A stretch of 36,874 bases of DNA from NCBI GenBank assembly GCA_900317765.1, contig ONID01000008.1, positions 1 through 36,874 on the forward strand, given 5' to 3'. The notes under the pieces are model-generated. The model saw only the letters and a list, made by a program, of their open reading frames with translations, searched no databases and was not told the DNA's origin. The stretch is from an uncultured Eubacteriales bacterium (GTDB taxonomy: Bacteria > Bacillota > Clostridia > Oscillospirales > Acutalibacteraceae). The position numbers were made by a program, and so were the translations under genes. Numbering within the stretch: the first letter of the stretch is position 1; every line of letters begins with the position of its first letter. Of this stretch, positions 7,818-15,988 are shown one piece after another.

Positions 7818-8903
7818 ATGCCCAACAGATTATATCAGACAGTTGTACACCAGATGAGAGACACCATCGACAGAACCATAGGTGTTGTTGAATCGACCGG
7901 TACCATTCTCGCATGCAGCGATCTCGGAAAGGTCGGCAAAACCACTACCGAAGTTCCCGTAGAGCAGATCGGTCAGGGCGAGAGCTTTGTATACAATGGC
8001 TACAGCTACCGTCCCTTTGGCTCACAGCCAACTGCGGAGACTGCGGTTTTTGTCGAGGGCACTGATGAACAGGCTGCCAAGTACGCTGCTATTCTGGCAA
8101 GCTCGCTTATTATCATCAAGCAGTATTACGACGAGAAGTTTGACCGCAATAATTTCATCAAGAACCTCATTTTAGACAACATCCTTCCCGGTGACATCTA
8201 TCTGAAGGCTCGTGAATTGCACTTCAACACGGACGTCAACCGCGTCTGTCTGCTTGTGCGTACAGTTTCCAAGCCTGATGTTGCGACGTTTGACATTATT
8301 CAGAATCTTTTCCCCGACAAGAACAAGGACTTTGTCATCAGCATCAACGAGCGTGAGATCGCTATTATCAAAGAAACACATCAGGGCATCGAGCTCAAAA
8401 ACCTCGAGCAGCTGGCCCGTTCTATCGTGGATACCCTTTCCAGCGAATTCTATACCCACTGCATTGTCGGTATCGGTACGCAGGTTTCCGGCATCAAGGA
8501 TCTCGGCGCTTCCTTCAAGGAGGCACAGATGGCTCTGGAAATCGGCAAGATTTTTGACACAGAAAAGACCATTGTTTCCTATGAGAATCTCGGCATCGCC
8601 AGACTGATCTATCAGCTGCCTGACACACTCTGCGAGATGTTCCTGAAGGAAGTCTTCAAGAAGGGCTCCATCGAGTCGCTCGACCAGGAGACTCTCTTCA
8701 CCATCCAGAAGTTCTTTGAGAACAACCTGAATGTCTCCGAGACTTCCCGCAAGCTGTTTGTTCACAGAAATACGCTGGTCTACCGTCTGGAGAAGATCAA
8801 GAAGCTCACAGGTCTTGACCTGCGCGAATTCGACCACGCCATTATTTTCAAGGTAGCTCTCATGGTCAAGAAGTACCTTACCAACAAGCCCGTGAAGTAT
8901 TGA
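7818..8903 (+). CDS. CdaR/PucR-family transcriptional regulator
   Basis: The 361-residue protein has a short N-terminal sensor region resembling the sugar-diacid recognition domain (DTIDRTIGVVESTGTILACS, residues 15-34). A GGDEF-like/CdaR middle domain (about 120-270) follows, then a PucR-type helix-turn-helix at the C-terminus (NVSETSRKLFVHRNTLVYRL, about 303-322, then KKLTGLDLREFDHAI). Such regulators usually activate catabolic or transport genes in response to a small carboxylated or sugar ligand; the ligand here is unknown. It lies immediately downstream of the orphan sugar ATPase but has its own promoter. GAGGAG near 7804 supports ATG 7818. The following unknown gene starts 19 bp later and is probably co-transcribed. 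Codon use is as biased as msmX, suggesting good expression, which is unusual for a regulator. Confidence 0.85.
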   Translation: MPNRLYQTVVHQMRDTIDRTIGVVESTGTILACSDLGKVGKTTTEVPVEQIGQGESFVYNGYSYRPFGSQPTAETAVFVEGTDEQAAKYAAILASSLIIIKQYYDEKFDRNNFIKNLILDNILPGDIYLKARELHFNTDVNRVCLLVRTVSKPDVATFDIIQNLFPDKNKDFVISINEREIAIIKETHQGIELKNLEQLARSIVDTLSSEFYTHCIVGIGTQVSGIKDLGASFKEAQMALEIGKIFDTEKTIVSYENLGIARLIYQLPDTLCEMFLKEVFKKGSIESLDQETLFTIQKFFENNLNVSETSRKLFVHRNTLVYRLEKIKKLTGLDLREFDHAIIFKVALMVKKYLTNKPVKY

Positions 8904-8922
8904 TGCGCGGAGGAATGGCGCA

Positions 8923-9471
8923 ATGAAAAAGTCGAAGATTGTCAAAAGGCTTTCCGGCTGCATCGTACCGCACAAAATGTGCAGGGTGTACATGAAGGAC
9001 GACGGAGATTGGGCTCTCATTTATTTTCCGCTCAAGGTCAATGAGAAGTTCTTTCTGGGAGCTGTGGAAGACAATTTCCAGCTCGATGGGTTCAGAATAT
9101 GCCCTGTTGAGCGCGTCAGGAAAGCAGAAGTGCGCAAGGACAAATGCCTTGACATCGATATCAGCGAGGGCGTTGTCGATCAGTTGTACACGCCGAAGGT
9201 CAATATTTCGGGCTGGTCTCAGATCTTCCGCTCGATAAAGGACATGAACAAGTATGCGATGATCATTGCCTGCGATGAAGACGGCAAATCGGAAAAACTC
9301 TATATCGGCGATATAGCGCAAATAAAAAAGCACAGCGTATTATTGATGTACTTCGACGCCGATGGCATATGGCAGGAGAACCCTGTCAAAATCCGATTTA
9401 AGGACATCAAGTCGGTGGAATTCGGTTCGAGATATGTAGATGTTTTTTCCAAATACGTTTTAAAGCCGTAA
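8923..9471 (+). CDS. Conserved-looking protein of unknown function
   Basis: I do not recognise this 182-residue protein. It is soluble, with no signal peptide or membrane segment. It appears to consist of two similar beta-rich halves. The first runs from about residue 25 (WALIYFPLKV, then FFLGAVEDNFQLDGFRICPV and a basic RVRKAEVRKDK). The second runs from about residue 108 (YAMIIACDEDGKSEKLYIGD, ending IRFKDIKSVEFGSRYVDVFS). Each half ends in a strand of the R-x-x-D/x-I-x-S-V/A-E type, reminiscent of small barrel folds, but that is inference. The start ATG 8923 has GGAGGA at 8909-8914. It follows the CdaR/PucR-type regulator by 19 bp and is followed by a strong terminator, so the two form a two-gene unit and it may assist or be controlled with that regulator. 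Confidence 0.7.
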   Translation: MKKSKIVKRLSGCIVPHKMCRVYMKDDGDWALIYFPLKVNEKFFLGAVEDNFQLDGFRICPVERVRKAEVRKDKCLDIDISEGVVDQLYTPKVNISGWSQIFRSIKDMNKYAMIIACDEDGKSEKLYIGDIAQIKKHSVLLMYFDADGIWQENPVKIRFKDIKSVEFGSRYVDVFSKYVLKP

Positions 9472-9490
9472 ATATGAATCAATAAAATAA

Positions 9491-9535
9491 GCCGGTTTCG
9501 GATTCCCTTTGAGCATTCCGAAGCCGGCATTTTTT
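9491..9535. terminator. Bidirectional terminator between convergent genes
   Basis: GCCGGTTTCGGA (9491-9502) pairs with TCCGAAGCCGGC (9517-9528), with one G-U pair, and is followed by ATTTTTT. On the minus strand the hairpin is followed by a T-rich run (complement of 9481-9490), so it can also end the gene at 9567-10202. Confidence 0.88.
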
Positions 9536-9566
9536 GTGTGACAATATCAATAACTGAGGCTTTGCC

Positions 9567-10202
9567 TTATTCTTTTCCGATGGCAACGCTGCCGTCGATG
9601 TGCAGCGTGTAGTCGTCGGACATTTCCTCGACGTAGCCGTAATAGAAGGGCACGCGGTCAGGATAATCGACAGCAATGAATTCGGTGTTGCGGCTGTCGA
9701 ACACGCCGGTGGGAACGTCCGAAATATTTCCCTCGGTGTTGTGTGAAATGATTACGAAGCAGTTGTCTGTTCCCGGGATATAGAGCCGTTCAATAATGCA
9801 GTAATTGACGGTAGTGACCTCACGCTTGCGGTTATAGATGGTTTCCAGCTGCCATTTGCCGTCCTTCCTCACGGGAAGAATATGTGTGGTTATTTTTTCG
9901 TCACCTGTTGAGGCAATGACAAAGGCACAGCCGGGATATTCGTTGGCTTCAAGTATTTCGCCGGTGTTGTTGTAGTGGAAGGCGTCTTCCGGTTTGGAGA
10001 ATCCTGTGAGAATATTTTCCACCGGAATCAGATAAAGCACAATGAACGATGCGCAAAAGGTGATAATCGCGCCAACCCATGCTTTGCGGTTATCGGAGGA
10101 TCGTATATTGTATTTTCTTTCCTCGTCTCCGTAAATACGCATGACAAAAGCCACGGCGGCTCCTGCGAGCGCAAGTATGATTCTGATGATGCTGTACAGC
10201 AT
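9567..10202 (-). CDS. Membrane protein of unknown function, two transmembrane helices
   Basis: The 211-residue product starts with a hydrophobic helix (IIRIILALAGAAVAFVMRIY, about 5-24). A short charged loop follows (EERKYNIRSSDNRKA), then a second helix (AWVGAIITFCASFIVLYLIP, about 41-60) and an extracytoplasmic domain of about 150 residues. That domain is rich in beta-prone segments (GCAFVIASTGDEKITTHILP, DNCFVIISHNTEGNISDVP). I recognise no family motif. The start is supported by GGGAGG a few bases upstream of ATG 10202 and by a promoter at 10244-10272. It shares strand with the DUF4349 lipoprotein upstream but has its own promoter between the two. Confidence 0.7.
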   Translation of the reverse strand: MLYSIIRIILALAGAAVAFVMRIYGDEERKYNIRSSDNRKAWVGAIITFCASFIVLYLIPVENILTGFSKPEDAFHYNNTGEILEANEYPGCAFVIASTGDEKITTHILPVRKDGKWQLETIYNRKREVTTVNYCIIERLYIPGTDNCFVIISHNTEGNISDVPTGVFDSRNTEFIAVDYPDRVPFYYGYVEEMSDDYTLHIDGSVAIGKE

Positions 10203-10243
10203 AAAACAAACCTCCCGCCCTGCGGCAGAATACTTTCGTATTT

Positions 10244-10272
10244 ATTTTACCACAAAGGCGGGAGCAATTCAA
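10244..10272 (-). promoter_or_regulatory. Promoter for the two-helix membrane protein gene
   Basis: On the minus strand TTGAAT (10272-10267), a 17-base spacer, and TAAAAT (10249-10244). The predicted start is about 10237, about 35 bases before the ATG. Confidence 0.72.
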
Positions 10273-10305
10273 TATTTCAACGGGAATTATTTGGATTGGA
10301 AACCA

Positions 10306-11424
10306 TTATTTATCTGTTTTTTCCTGCTGTCCTTCCGGTGACGCGGGTGCTTGTGCAGGCGTATTCGGCTGCACCCCGCCCTGTACCGGGGGGTAATATG
10401 CGGGCATGTAATTGGGAGCCATGTTCATGTATTTACCCTGTTTTGCCGGTTTCGGCTTTTTAGGATGCTTTTTGCGATAGCGGCGGAGTATGAAGATCAC
10501 GATACCGGCAATCAGCAGAATGGGAGAAATGGCAATCACGATAATAATGAGCCACAGAAGCAGCGACCACAGGAAGTTGACCACGCTGAGGAAACCGTTC
10601 TTGATAAGAGTAATAAAGTCTTTGAAGGAGAGGGAATCCCATTCGAAATCATCCTTGGCGGCTGCGTGGAGCTTGACCTCCTGGCGGATTGTAAGGTGGA
10701 TGGAGGAAAGATCCACTTTGGAATCGTAATAGCGCAGCATGCCTTCCATGGATTCGATTTCGGCAGTGAGGTCGGCGATGTATCGCTGCACCTCCAGCGA
10801 TTCTTCTATTGTGGTGGCTTCCTTCAGCAGCTTGTAGTAACTTTTTAGCGCTTCCTTTTTGGTTTCGAGGCGAATCGTTATGTCGTAGTATTCCTGTGTG
10901 ACGTCGTTGGTCGAAACCTCGGAGCTTGTCACCTTGTCGGTTTTTTCGGCGAGGGCAATGAATTCTTCCAACTTTTCGGGCTTGATTTTCAGTTCCGCGT
11001 TGATATTGATGTAGTCATAATTGCCGTATGTGTCGGACGATTTGCTGACGCTGATTTCCCTGCCGCCGTTTTGTTTGGCAAACGCGGCGAGCGTGTCGTA
11101 GCACTTCTGCGCGTCGGAGGCGTCGATCGTAATATTGGCCGTGCGGATGATCTTGTCTTCATATTCTTCGGTGGTTTTCTTGCCCGCGTTTTTCTTATCG
11201 TCGGTTGACTTGGAATCCTCCGCTTTCAATTCATCCGTCAATTCGTAGGCTTCTTCATCAAAGCTGTCGGCTGAGCGGTTGACAGAATAACTCTCGGAGA
11301 AATCCCTGTCATAATCTGCTGCCGATTTAGAGTCACCCGATGCAGCGCAAGATGTCATCATCGCCATGATCAGAGCTGACGCAGCCAGCATTTTTAATGC
11401 ATGCTTACTTTTTTTCTTTAACAT
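10306..11424 (-). CDS. DUF4349 domain lipoprotein with C-terminal membrane segment
   Basis: A lipoprotein signal (LKMLAASALIMAMMTSC) puts the lipidated Cys near residue 26. An acidic, low-complexity spacer follows. The DUF4349 domain begins at IIRTANITIDASDAQKCYDT, has a coiled-coil-like middle (ITIRLETKKEALKSYYKLLK, then VQRYIADLTAEIESMEGML) and ends in strands. A transmembrane helix (LWSLLLWLIIIVIAISPILL) with a basic stop-transfer RRYRKKHPKK and a Pro/Gln-rich cytoplasmic tail completes the protein. Family members are envelope proteins of unknown function; the domain is known mainly as a hypothetical surface module. I use the ATG at 11424 (372 residues) rather than the in-frame GTG at 11436, because that GTG overlaps the AAAGGAG ribosome-binding site itself. 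Confidence 0.85.
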   Translation of the reverse strand: MLKKKSKHALKMLAASALIMAMMTSCAASGDSKSAADYDRDFSESYSVNRSADSFDEEAYELTDELKAEDSKSTDDKKNAGKKTTEEYEDKIIRTANITIDASDAQKCYDTLAAFAKQNGGREISVSKSSDTYGNYDYININAELKIKPEKLEEFIALAEKTDKVTSSEVSTNDVTQEYYDITIRLETKKEALKSYYKLLKEATTIEESLEVQRYIADLTAEIESMEGMLRYYDSKVDLSSIHLTIRQEVKLHAAAKDDFEWDSLSFKDFITLIKNGFLSVVNFLWSLLLWLIIIVIAISPILLIAGIVIFILRRYRKKHPKKPKPAKQGKYMNMAPNYMPAYYPPVQGGVQPNTPAQAPASPEGQQEKTDK

Positions 11425-11540
11425 ATTGAATGGCACTCCTTTGTAATTGATTCAGGCTTTCTGCCCTTTTCATAAAGTATAACCTGTCAAATATGAAAAT
11501 GGTTGGGGGAATGAAGAAAAATTAATTAATTTTTTCAGGT

Positions 11541-11579
11541 AAAAAAGCCGACATAGCATGCAGTTTACGCTATGTCGGC
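11541..11579 (-). terminator. Terminator ending the proB-proA-acidic protein operon
   Basis: GCCGACATAGC (11547-11557) and GCTATGTCGGC (11569-11579) form a perfect 11-bp stem. On the minus strand it is followed by six T (complement of 11541-11546). It lies about 100 bp beyond the stop at 11678. Confidence 0.9.
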
Positions 11580-11677
11580 CAATTGATAAACGCTTGTGAG
11601 GCTGAGTCTTTCCACACTCGGTGACTCTGATGATCATGGATTAATAGGACGAAATGAATGGGTGCAGCGTTTCACGA

Positions 11678-14600
11678 TCAATCGTCAACGTAATTTCTGA
11701 TGCTCTTGATATAATAGCTTCCATCGGAATGGAGCGCCAGTACGTACTCCATGAATTTGTAGCACTGTGCTTCCGTGTTTTCAGAGGCAACAATCGTCAT
11801 TTCCTGCTGCTGAATATATCCCACCACCAGTGATATGTAATCGCTCTTCTGGGCAATTTTGGTAATAATTGCTGTTGGTCCGGTAATTCCGCTGCGAGTG
11901 ATGTGGAAGGTCTTGTCGATGCTGTCGTAATAATAGAGTGCACTTCCGTCATTTTCGCTGAGAACGTTCATATTGAGCTTCACATCTTTGCCGAACAGCT
12001 CTCTGGCGGCTTTTTCTACATTTTCAGCCGGTAAAACGATTTTGTCGGTGGCGTCGGAGACATGCTCATAGCCTTCGGTTTTGTCAAGCTCCTGCAGTGC
12101 AAGCAGCATGGAACTCTGAAGCAGCATGCTGTTATCGGCTTTATCGACCGATTCAAACGGCATGGGATCATTGACTACGACGGGAGAGATGAATTCCGTA
12201 TACTCCGCCTTCTTTTCACTGGTGCTGCCGATATTGTTAAATCCGGATACGACGGTTCTGATCGCGCTGAAAAGAATCATTACTGCAAACAGCAATACAA
12301 CTGCGCCAATGAATGCGGAAATTCTGCGACGTGTACGCTTGTTACGTGATGCCATATCGTCACCATCCTCATCTTCGTCGAGCCATTGCTCCTGAAATTC
12401 GGCGTCATCGATGTCCGTCGGGAACACAATCGGACCTTCGGGCAGCTTGAATACTGCCGTGGGATTCTCCGGTGATTCCCTTAAATGTAAAAACAGTGAA
12501 TTATCCTGCGCCTCGCTTGCTTTTTTATCGACAATGGATGGGTTTTCATCCACAATCAGCACCGATTCGAAGAGGTTTTCATCCGGCACACTTGTCTTTT
12601 CGCGCGGCTTGTATTCCAGTATCACTTCCTCTTCGTCGCTTTTTGCTTCAGGCGTTACTGAAATATCATCTATGCTGACGTTGAAAACGTCGGAGGATGC
12701 GGTTTGTGTGTCTTCGGTGGAAATGTCTTCGTTTTCCTGACGGAATACTTCGGCAAGCTCTGCTGCTTCAGCGAGTTTTTCGATTTTGTCCTCTACGTCT
12801 ATGCCGCTTTCTTCTTCGGTTTCTTCCTCAATGATGTTTGCGGGCGGTGTAAGACGTTCTTCGGCGAATATATCGTCCTCAAAATCAGCGAGAATGACCT
12901 CGACGGCGGGTTTCTCCGGTTCTGTGGGTTTCTCGGCATGATCTTCAACGAAGACGTTCACGGAGGGTTCCTCTTCCGGAGCATTTTCTGTTTCCGGTGC
13001 AGAGGTGACTTCGGGTTCTTTCGGCTCATCGACCATCTCAACGGTATCATCAGAAACGGGTTGTTCCAACACATCCTGTTCAGGCTCGCGCTTTTCAAAC
13101 TCCGCCGAGTCGATGATGATCTCCGGCACGAAATGCACCGTGGTATCAGAGATTTCCTCGAAGGTTGCCCCCGGCGTATTGTCGGTCAATTCGCTTTCGG
13201 CTTTTGTCGGCTCCTGCTCTTGCTCTGTAGTTTGCAGGAATTGATTGAGGTCTACCGTCTGGATATTTTCAAGTTCGGCATCCTTAGCGGCTTCTTCGGC
13301 TGCTTCTTCCTCTGCTTTTTGCTCCGCGTCCAGATACGAAAGCATAAGCGTTCTCGAAAGGAGTGCGTCGTTGTCATCCGCTTTTTCAGAATCCTGTTCT
13401 TGTGCAGAGGTGCGGGCAGGAATTACCTCGTTCCAGCTGTCGTCGTCTTCGGAGTCAAATGTGAAGGCTGAGCTGGTAGAGAATTCCGCTTCCCTTGTCA
13501 GAGCCTCTGCTTTGCGGACGCTTTCGAGCTTTCGCTTCTCGACCTCGGCAAGTATTTCCTCGATGGAAACGGTGTTGACGACGTCCGGAATATCGTTCAG
13601 CGCCGACTCCGCAGCGTCAAGCACCGGCGTTTCCGTCGTGTGCTCATTCATTGCCGGAAGAGTTTCGGATAAGCTCTGGGATGGCTTTTCCTCTTCCTTG
13701 ACGGCTGCTGCCAGTTGGGCGGCATTTGTGTCTGCAATCAAACGATCCTGTTGGGCTGACTTGCTCTGCGCCTTTCTTTCTCTTTCGGCGGCTTCGCGTT
13801 CGTTTTCGCGGGTTATCTTGTCGTACGGGAGCAAATCGTCGTCGCCTAACATGACCGGCTTGACGATCATGGGGGCGTCGGCAGGCGTCTCGTCATTGAA
13901 GTCTCTCTGTTTTTTGACCGGTTTAGACTTTTTGGAGGCGAATTTTGAATTTTCCTGTGACTTTGGCGGAAAGGCCGCGTCGTAAAATTCCTCCCAATCC
14001 ACGCCTTTTTCTGTCGGAGCCTTTTTAGGCTTGGGCATACTTTCTATGACGTCGGAAACCGAGGAAATGTCTTCTATCATCTGCTCAGATACCGAATGAG
14101 CCGCAACGCCCATGGCTATCTTATCTACCGCGGCACGTTTGGCTTCGATCTTTGCGGCTCTTTCCCGTGCCGCTTCGTCCTTGCTGCGGTGGTTCTTTCT
14201 GCGGTGACTGCTTCCGCTGCGATGTGCCGGTGTTTCTTCGCGCTGCGATGGTTCATTTGCGTTTGCGGAGGCGGATTCTGTGTCATCCTTCTGCAAGGAG
14301 TCGGTCTGAGCCTGTTCCTGTGCTGCGAGCTGCTGACGTGTGAGGTTATTGGAAACAGCCCATTTCGGAGCCGGTACATTGACTGTCGGCGGAACAAAGC
14401 CGGTCTGACGCGAAGGCTGCTGAGATGGCTGCGGCTGCTGATTCTGCTGCACCTTGGACGGAGCCGGACCCCATGCCGCTTCAGCCATTGCCGCGTTCAT
14501 GGCGGCAAAGCGTTCCTCCTCCGCTGCCTTTGCACGAGGCGACTGAACGTCGTTTACCGTGCGCTTTTTGGCGTCGGGATGATAATTGCCGTCGGCTGAA

Positions 14601-14713
14601 TAACCCGTATACGGGTTGGGACGGTTGTTGTATTCCTCACTGTAACGTTTTACAGGCTTCTTGTTCCTTTTGCGGCGGGGCTGATTGTTGCCGTTGTGAT
14701 TATTGCTTGCCAC
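11678..14713 (-). CDS. Very long acidic single-pass membrane protein of unknown function
   Basis: This 1011-residue protein begins with a basic, Asn/Lys-rich head (NQPRRKRNKKPVKRYSEEYN). About 700 residues of Glu/Asp/Ala/Ser-rich, low-complexity and probably disordered sequence follow. A basic stop (RNKRTRRR) then precedes one transmembrane helix at about 799-820 (ISAFIGAVVLLFAVMILFSA). The last 190 residues look folded and extracytoplasmic (from about 830, with LYYYDSIDKTFHITRSGITG and QCYKFMEYVLALHSDGSYYI). By the positive-inside rule the acidic tail is cytoplasmic. I recognise no family. The start is GTG 14713, preceded by a G-rich ribosome-binding site about 11 bases away. It begins 19 bp after proA and shares its promoter and terminator, so it appears to be the third gene of the proline operon, although nothing links it to proline chemically. 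It could be an envelope or division scaffold. Confidence 0.8.
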   Translation of the reverse strand: MASNNHNGNNQPRRKRNKKPVKRYSEEYNNRPNPYTGYSADGNYHPDAKKRTVNDVQSPRAKAAEEERFAAMNAAMAEAAWGPAPSKVQQNQQPQPSQQPSRQTGFVPPTVNVPAPKWAVSNNLTRQQLAAQEQAQTDSLQKDDTESASANANEPSQREETPAHRSGSSHRRKNHRSKDEAARERAAKIEAKRAAVDKIAMGVAAHSVSEQMIEDISSVSDVIESMPKPKKAPTEKGVDWEEFYDAAFPPKSQENSKFASKKSKPVKKQRDFNDETPADAPMIVKPVMLGDDDLLPYDKITRENEREAAERERKAQSKSAQQDRLIADTNAAQLAAAVKEEEKPSQSLSETLPAMNEHTTETPVLDAAESALNDIPDVVNTVSIEEILAEVEKRKLESVRKAEALTREAEFSTSSAFTFDSEDDDSWNEVIPARTSAQEQDSEKADDNDALLSRTLMLSYLDAEQKAEEEAAEEAAKDAELENIQTVDLNQFLQTTEQEQEPTKAESELTDNTPGATFEEISDTTVHFVPEIIIDSAEFEKREPEQDVLEQPVSDDTVEMVDEPKEPEVTSAPETENAPEEEPSVNVFVEDHAEKPTEPEKPAVEVILADFEDDIFAEERLTPPANIIEEETEEESGIDVEDKIEKLAEAAELAEVFRQENEDISTEDTQTASSDVFNVSIDDISVTPEAKSDEEEVILEYKPREKTSVPDENLFESVLIVDENPSIVDKKASEAQDNSLFLHLRESPENPTAVFKLPEGPIVFPTDIDDAEFQEQWLDEDEDGDDMASRNKRTRRRISAFIGAVVLLFAVMILFSAIRTVVSGFNNIGSTSEKKAEYTEFISPVVVNDPMPFESVDKADNSMLLQSSMLLALQELDKTEGYEHVSDATDKIVLPAENVEKAARELFGKDVKLNMNVLSENDGSALYYYDSIDKTFHITRSGITGPTAIITKIAQKSDYISLVVGYIQQQEMTIVASENTEAQCYKFMEYVLALHSDGSYYIKSIRNYVDD

Positions 14714-14732
14714 TTGGAGTCATTCCCCCCTG

Positions 14733-15977
14733 TTATCTGATCTGCCCGTCTCCCTGAATAATGAATTTGGAGCTGGTGAGCTGGCGTATTCCCATGGGTC
14801 CGCGCGCGTGAAGCTTCTGGGTGGAGATGCCGATTTCGGCTCCCAGCCCGAATTCTCCGCCGTCGGTGAAACGGGTGGAACAGTTGACATAGACCGCCGC
14901 GCTGTCCACTGACGAGGTGAATTTCTCCGCGGAGAAATAATCGGAGGTGACTATGCATTCGCTGTGTCCTGTGGAATACTTTGCAATATGCTCAATGGCT
15001 TCGTCAAGTGAATCAACCACCCGACATGCCAGAATAAAGTCTAAGAATTCGGTTGCGTAATCGCTGTCGGTTGCGGGAACAACGCTGTCTCCGAGAATGG
15101 CGCGTGTCCTTTCGCAGCCGCGGAGCTCAACCTTCTTTTCGTCAAGCCTTGCCTTGATGACAGGAAGTGCTTTTTCCGCAATATCCTTATGAACCAGAAT
15201 GGTTTCGATGGCATTGCAGACGCTCGGACGTGAGGTTTTGGCGTTGTAGATGATATTGGCAGCCATCTCTGTGTCAGCGGTGCTGTCAACATACACATGG
15301 CAGTTGCCCACGCCTGTTTCGATGACCGGCACAGTGGAATTCTCCACCACCGCGCGGATCAGTCCCGCACCGCCTCTGGGAATGAGGACGTCAAGGTATT
15401 GGTTCATGCGCATCATCTGATTGGCGCTTTCACGGGAGGTGTCGGAAACAAGCTGTATGCAGTCGGAGGGGAGTCCCGCAGACTGAACGGCCTGGCGCAG
15501 CACATCGGCAATCGCCATGTTGGAATGGATGGCTTCCTTTCCGCCGCGCAGGATGCAGGCATTGCCCGATTTCAGACAAAGTGCAGCCGCGTCGGAGGTC
15601 ACATTGGGACGCGCCTCAAATATGATGCCGACGACGCCAAGCGGAACCCGCACACGCTGGATTTTCATACCGTTGGGTCTGACGCTGCCTTCGATGATTT
15701 CGCCTATCGGATCAGCGAGAGCCGCAACCTGACGTATTCCGTCAGCCATGCCTGCGATACGTGCGGAGGTCAGGCGAAGGCGGTCGAGCAGACTCTCCTT
15801 CATGCCGCTGCTTGCGCCGTTGGCAAGGTCGGCTTCATTTGCGGATATGATTTTATCCGCATTGGCTTCAAGCGCATCTGCCATGGCCTCAAGCGCCTTG
15901 TTCTTTGTATTGGTATCCGCCACGCCGAGTATCCTTTCGGCAGCCTTGGCGGCAAGTCCCATTTTTTCGGTGTCCAT
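14733..15977 (-). CDS. proA: Gamma-glutamyl phosphate reductase
   Basis: The 414-residue enzyme reduces gamma-glutamyl phosphate with NADPH to glutamate semialdehyde, the second step of proline synthesis. Its length is normal for the family. The catalytic Cys is at residue 254 in SRPSVCNAIETI. Other conserved blocks are PLGVVGIIFEARPNV (112-126), SGNACILRGGKEA (137-149) and the C-terminal ARGPMGI. The ATG at 15977 has AAGGAGCG at good spacing. It starts 11 bp downstream of proB, and the two products are normally a functional pair in the cytosol. No feature looks degraded. Confidence 0.97.
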   Translation of the reverse strand: MDTEKMGLAAKAAERILGVADTNTKNKALEAMADALEANADKIISANEADLANGASSGMKESLLDRLRLTSARIAGMADGIRQVAALADPIGEIIEGSVRPNGMKIQRVRVPLGVVGIIFEARPNVTSDAAALCLKSGNACILRGGKEAIHSNMAIADVLRQAVQSAGLPSDCIQLVSDTSRESANQMMRMNQYLDVLIPRGGAGLIRAVVENSTVPVIETGVGNCHVYVDSTADTEMAANIIYNAKTSRPSVCNAIETILVHKDIAEKALPVIKARLDEKKVELRGCERTRAILGDSVVPATDSDYATEFLDFILACRVVDSLDEAIEHIAKYSTGHSECIVTSDYFSAEKFTSSVDSAAVYVNCSTRFTDGGEFGLGAEIGISTQKLHARGPMGIRQLTSSKFIIQGDGQIR

Positions 15978-15988
15978 ATATTCGCTCC

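Noticed and set aside
8172..9020. 282-residue minus-strand ORF across the CdaR/PucR gene
   Set aside because: Shadow of a well-supported gene with recognisable HTH motif; no signals of its own.
10306..11436. GTG 11436 as start of the DUF4349 lipoprotein
   Set aside because: The GTG overlaps the AAAGGAG ribosome-binding site; ATG 11424 gives a normal start and signal peptide.
12704..13985. Two long plus-strand ORFs (255 and 246 residues) inside the acidic protein gene
   Set aside because: They arise from the Glu/Asp/Ala-rich codons of the minus-strand gene, giving Phe/Cys- or Ser-rich nonsense proteins.
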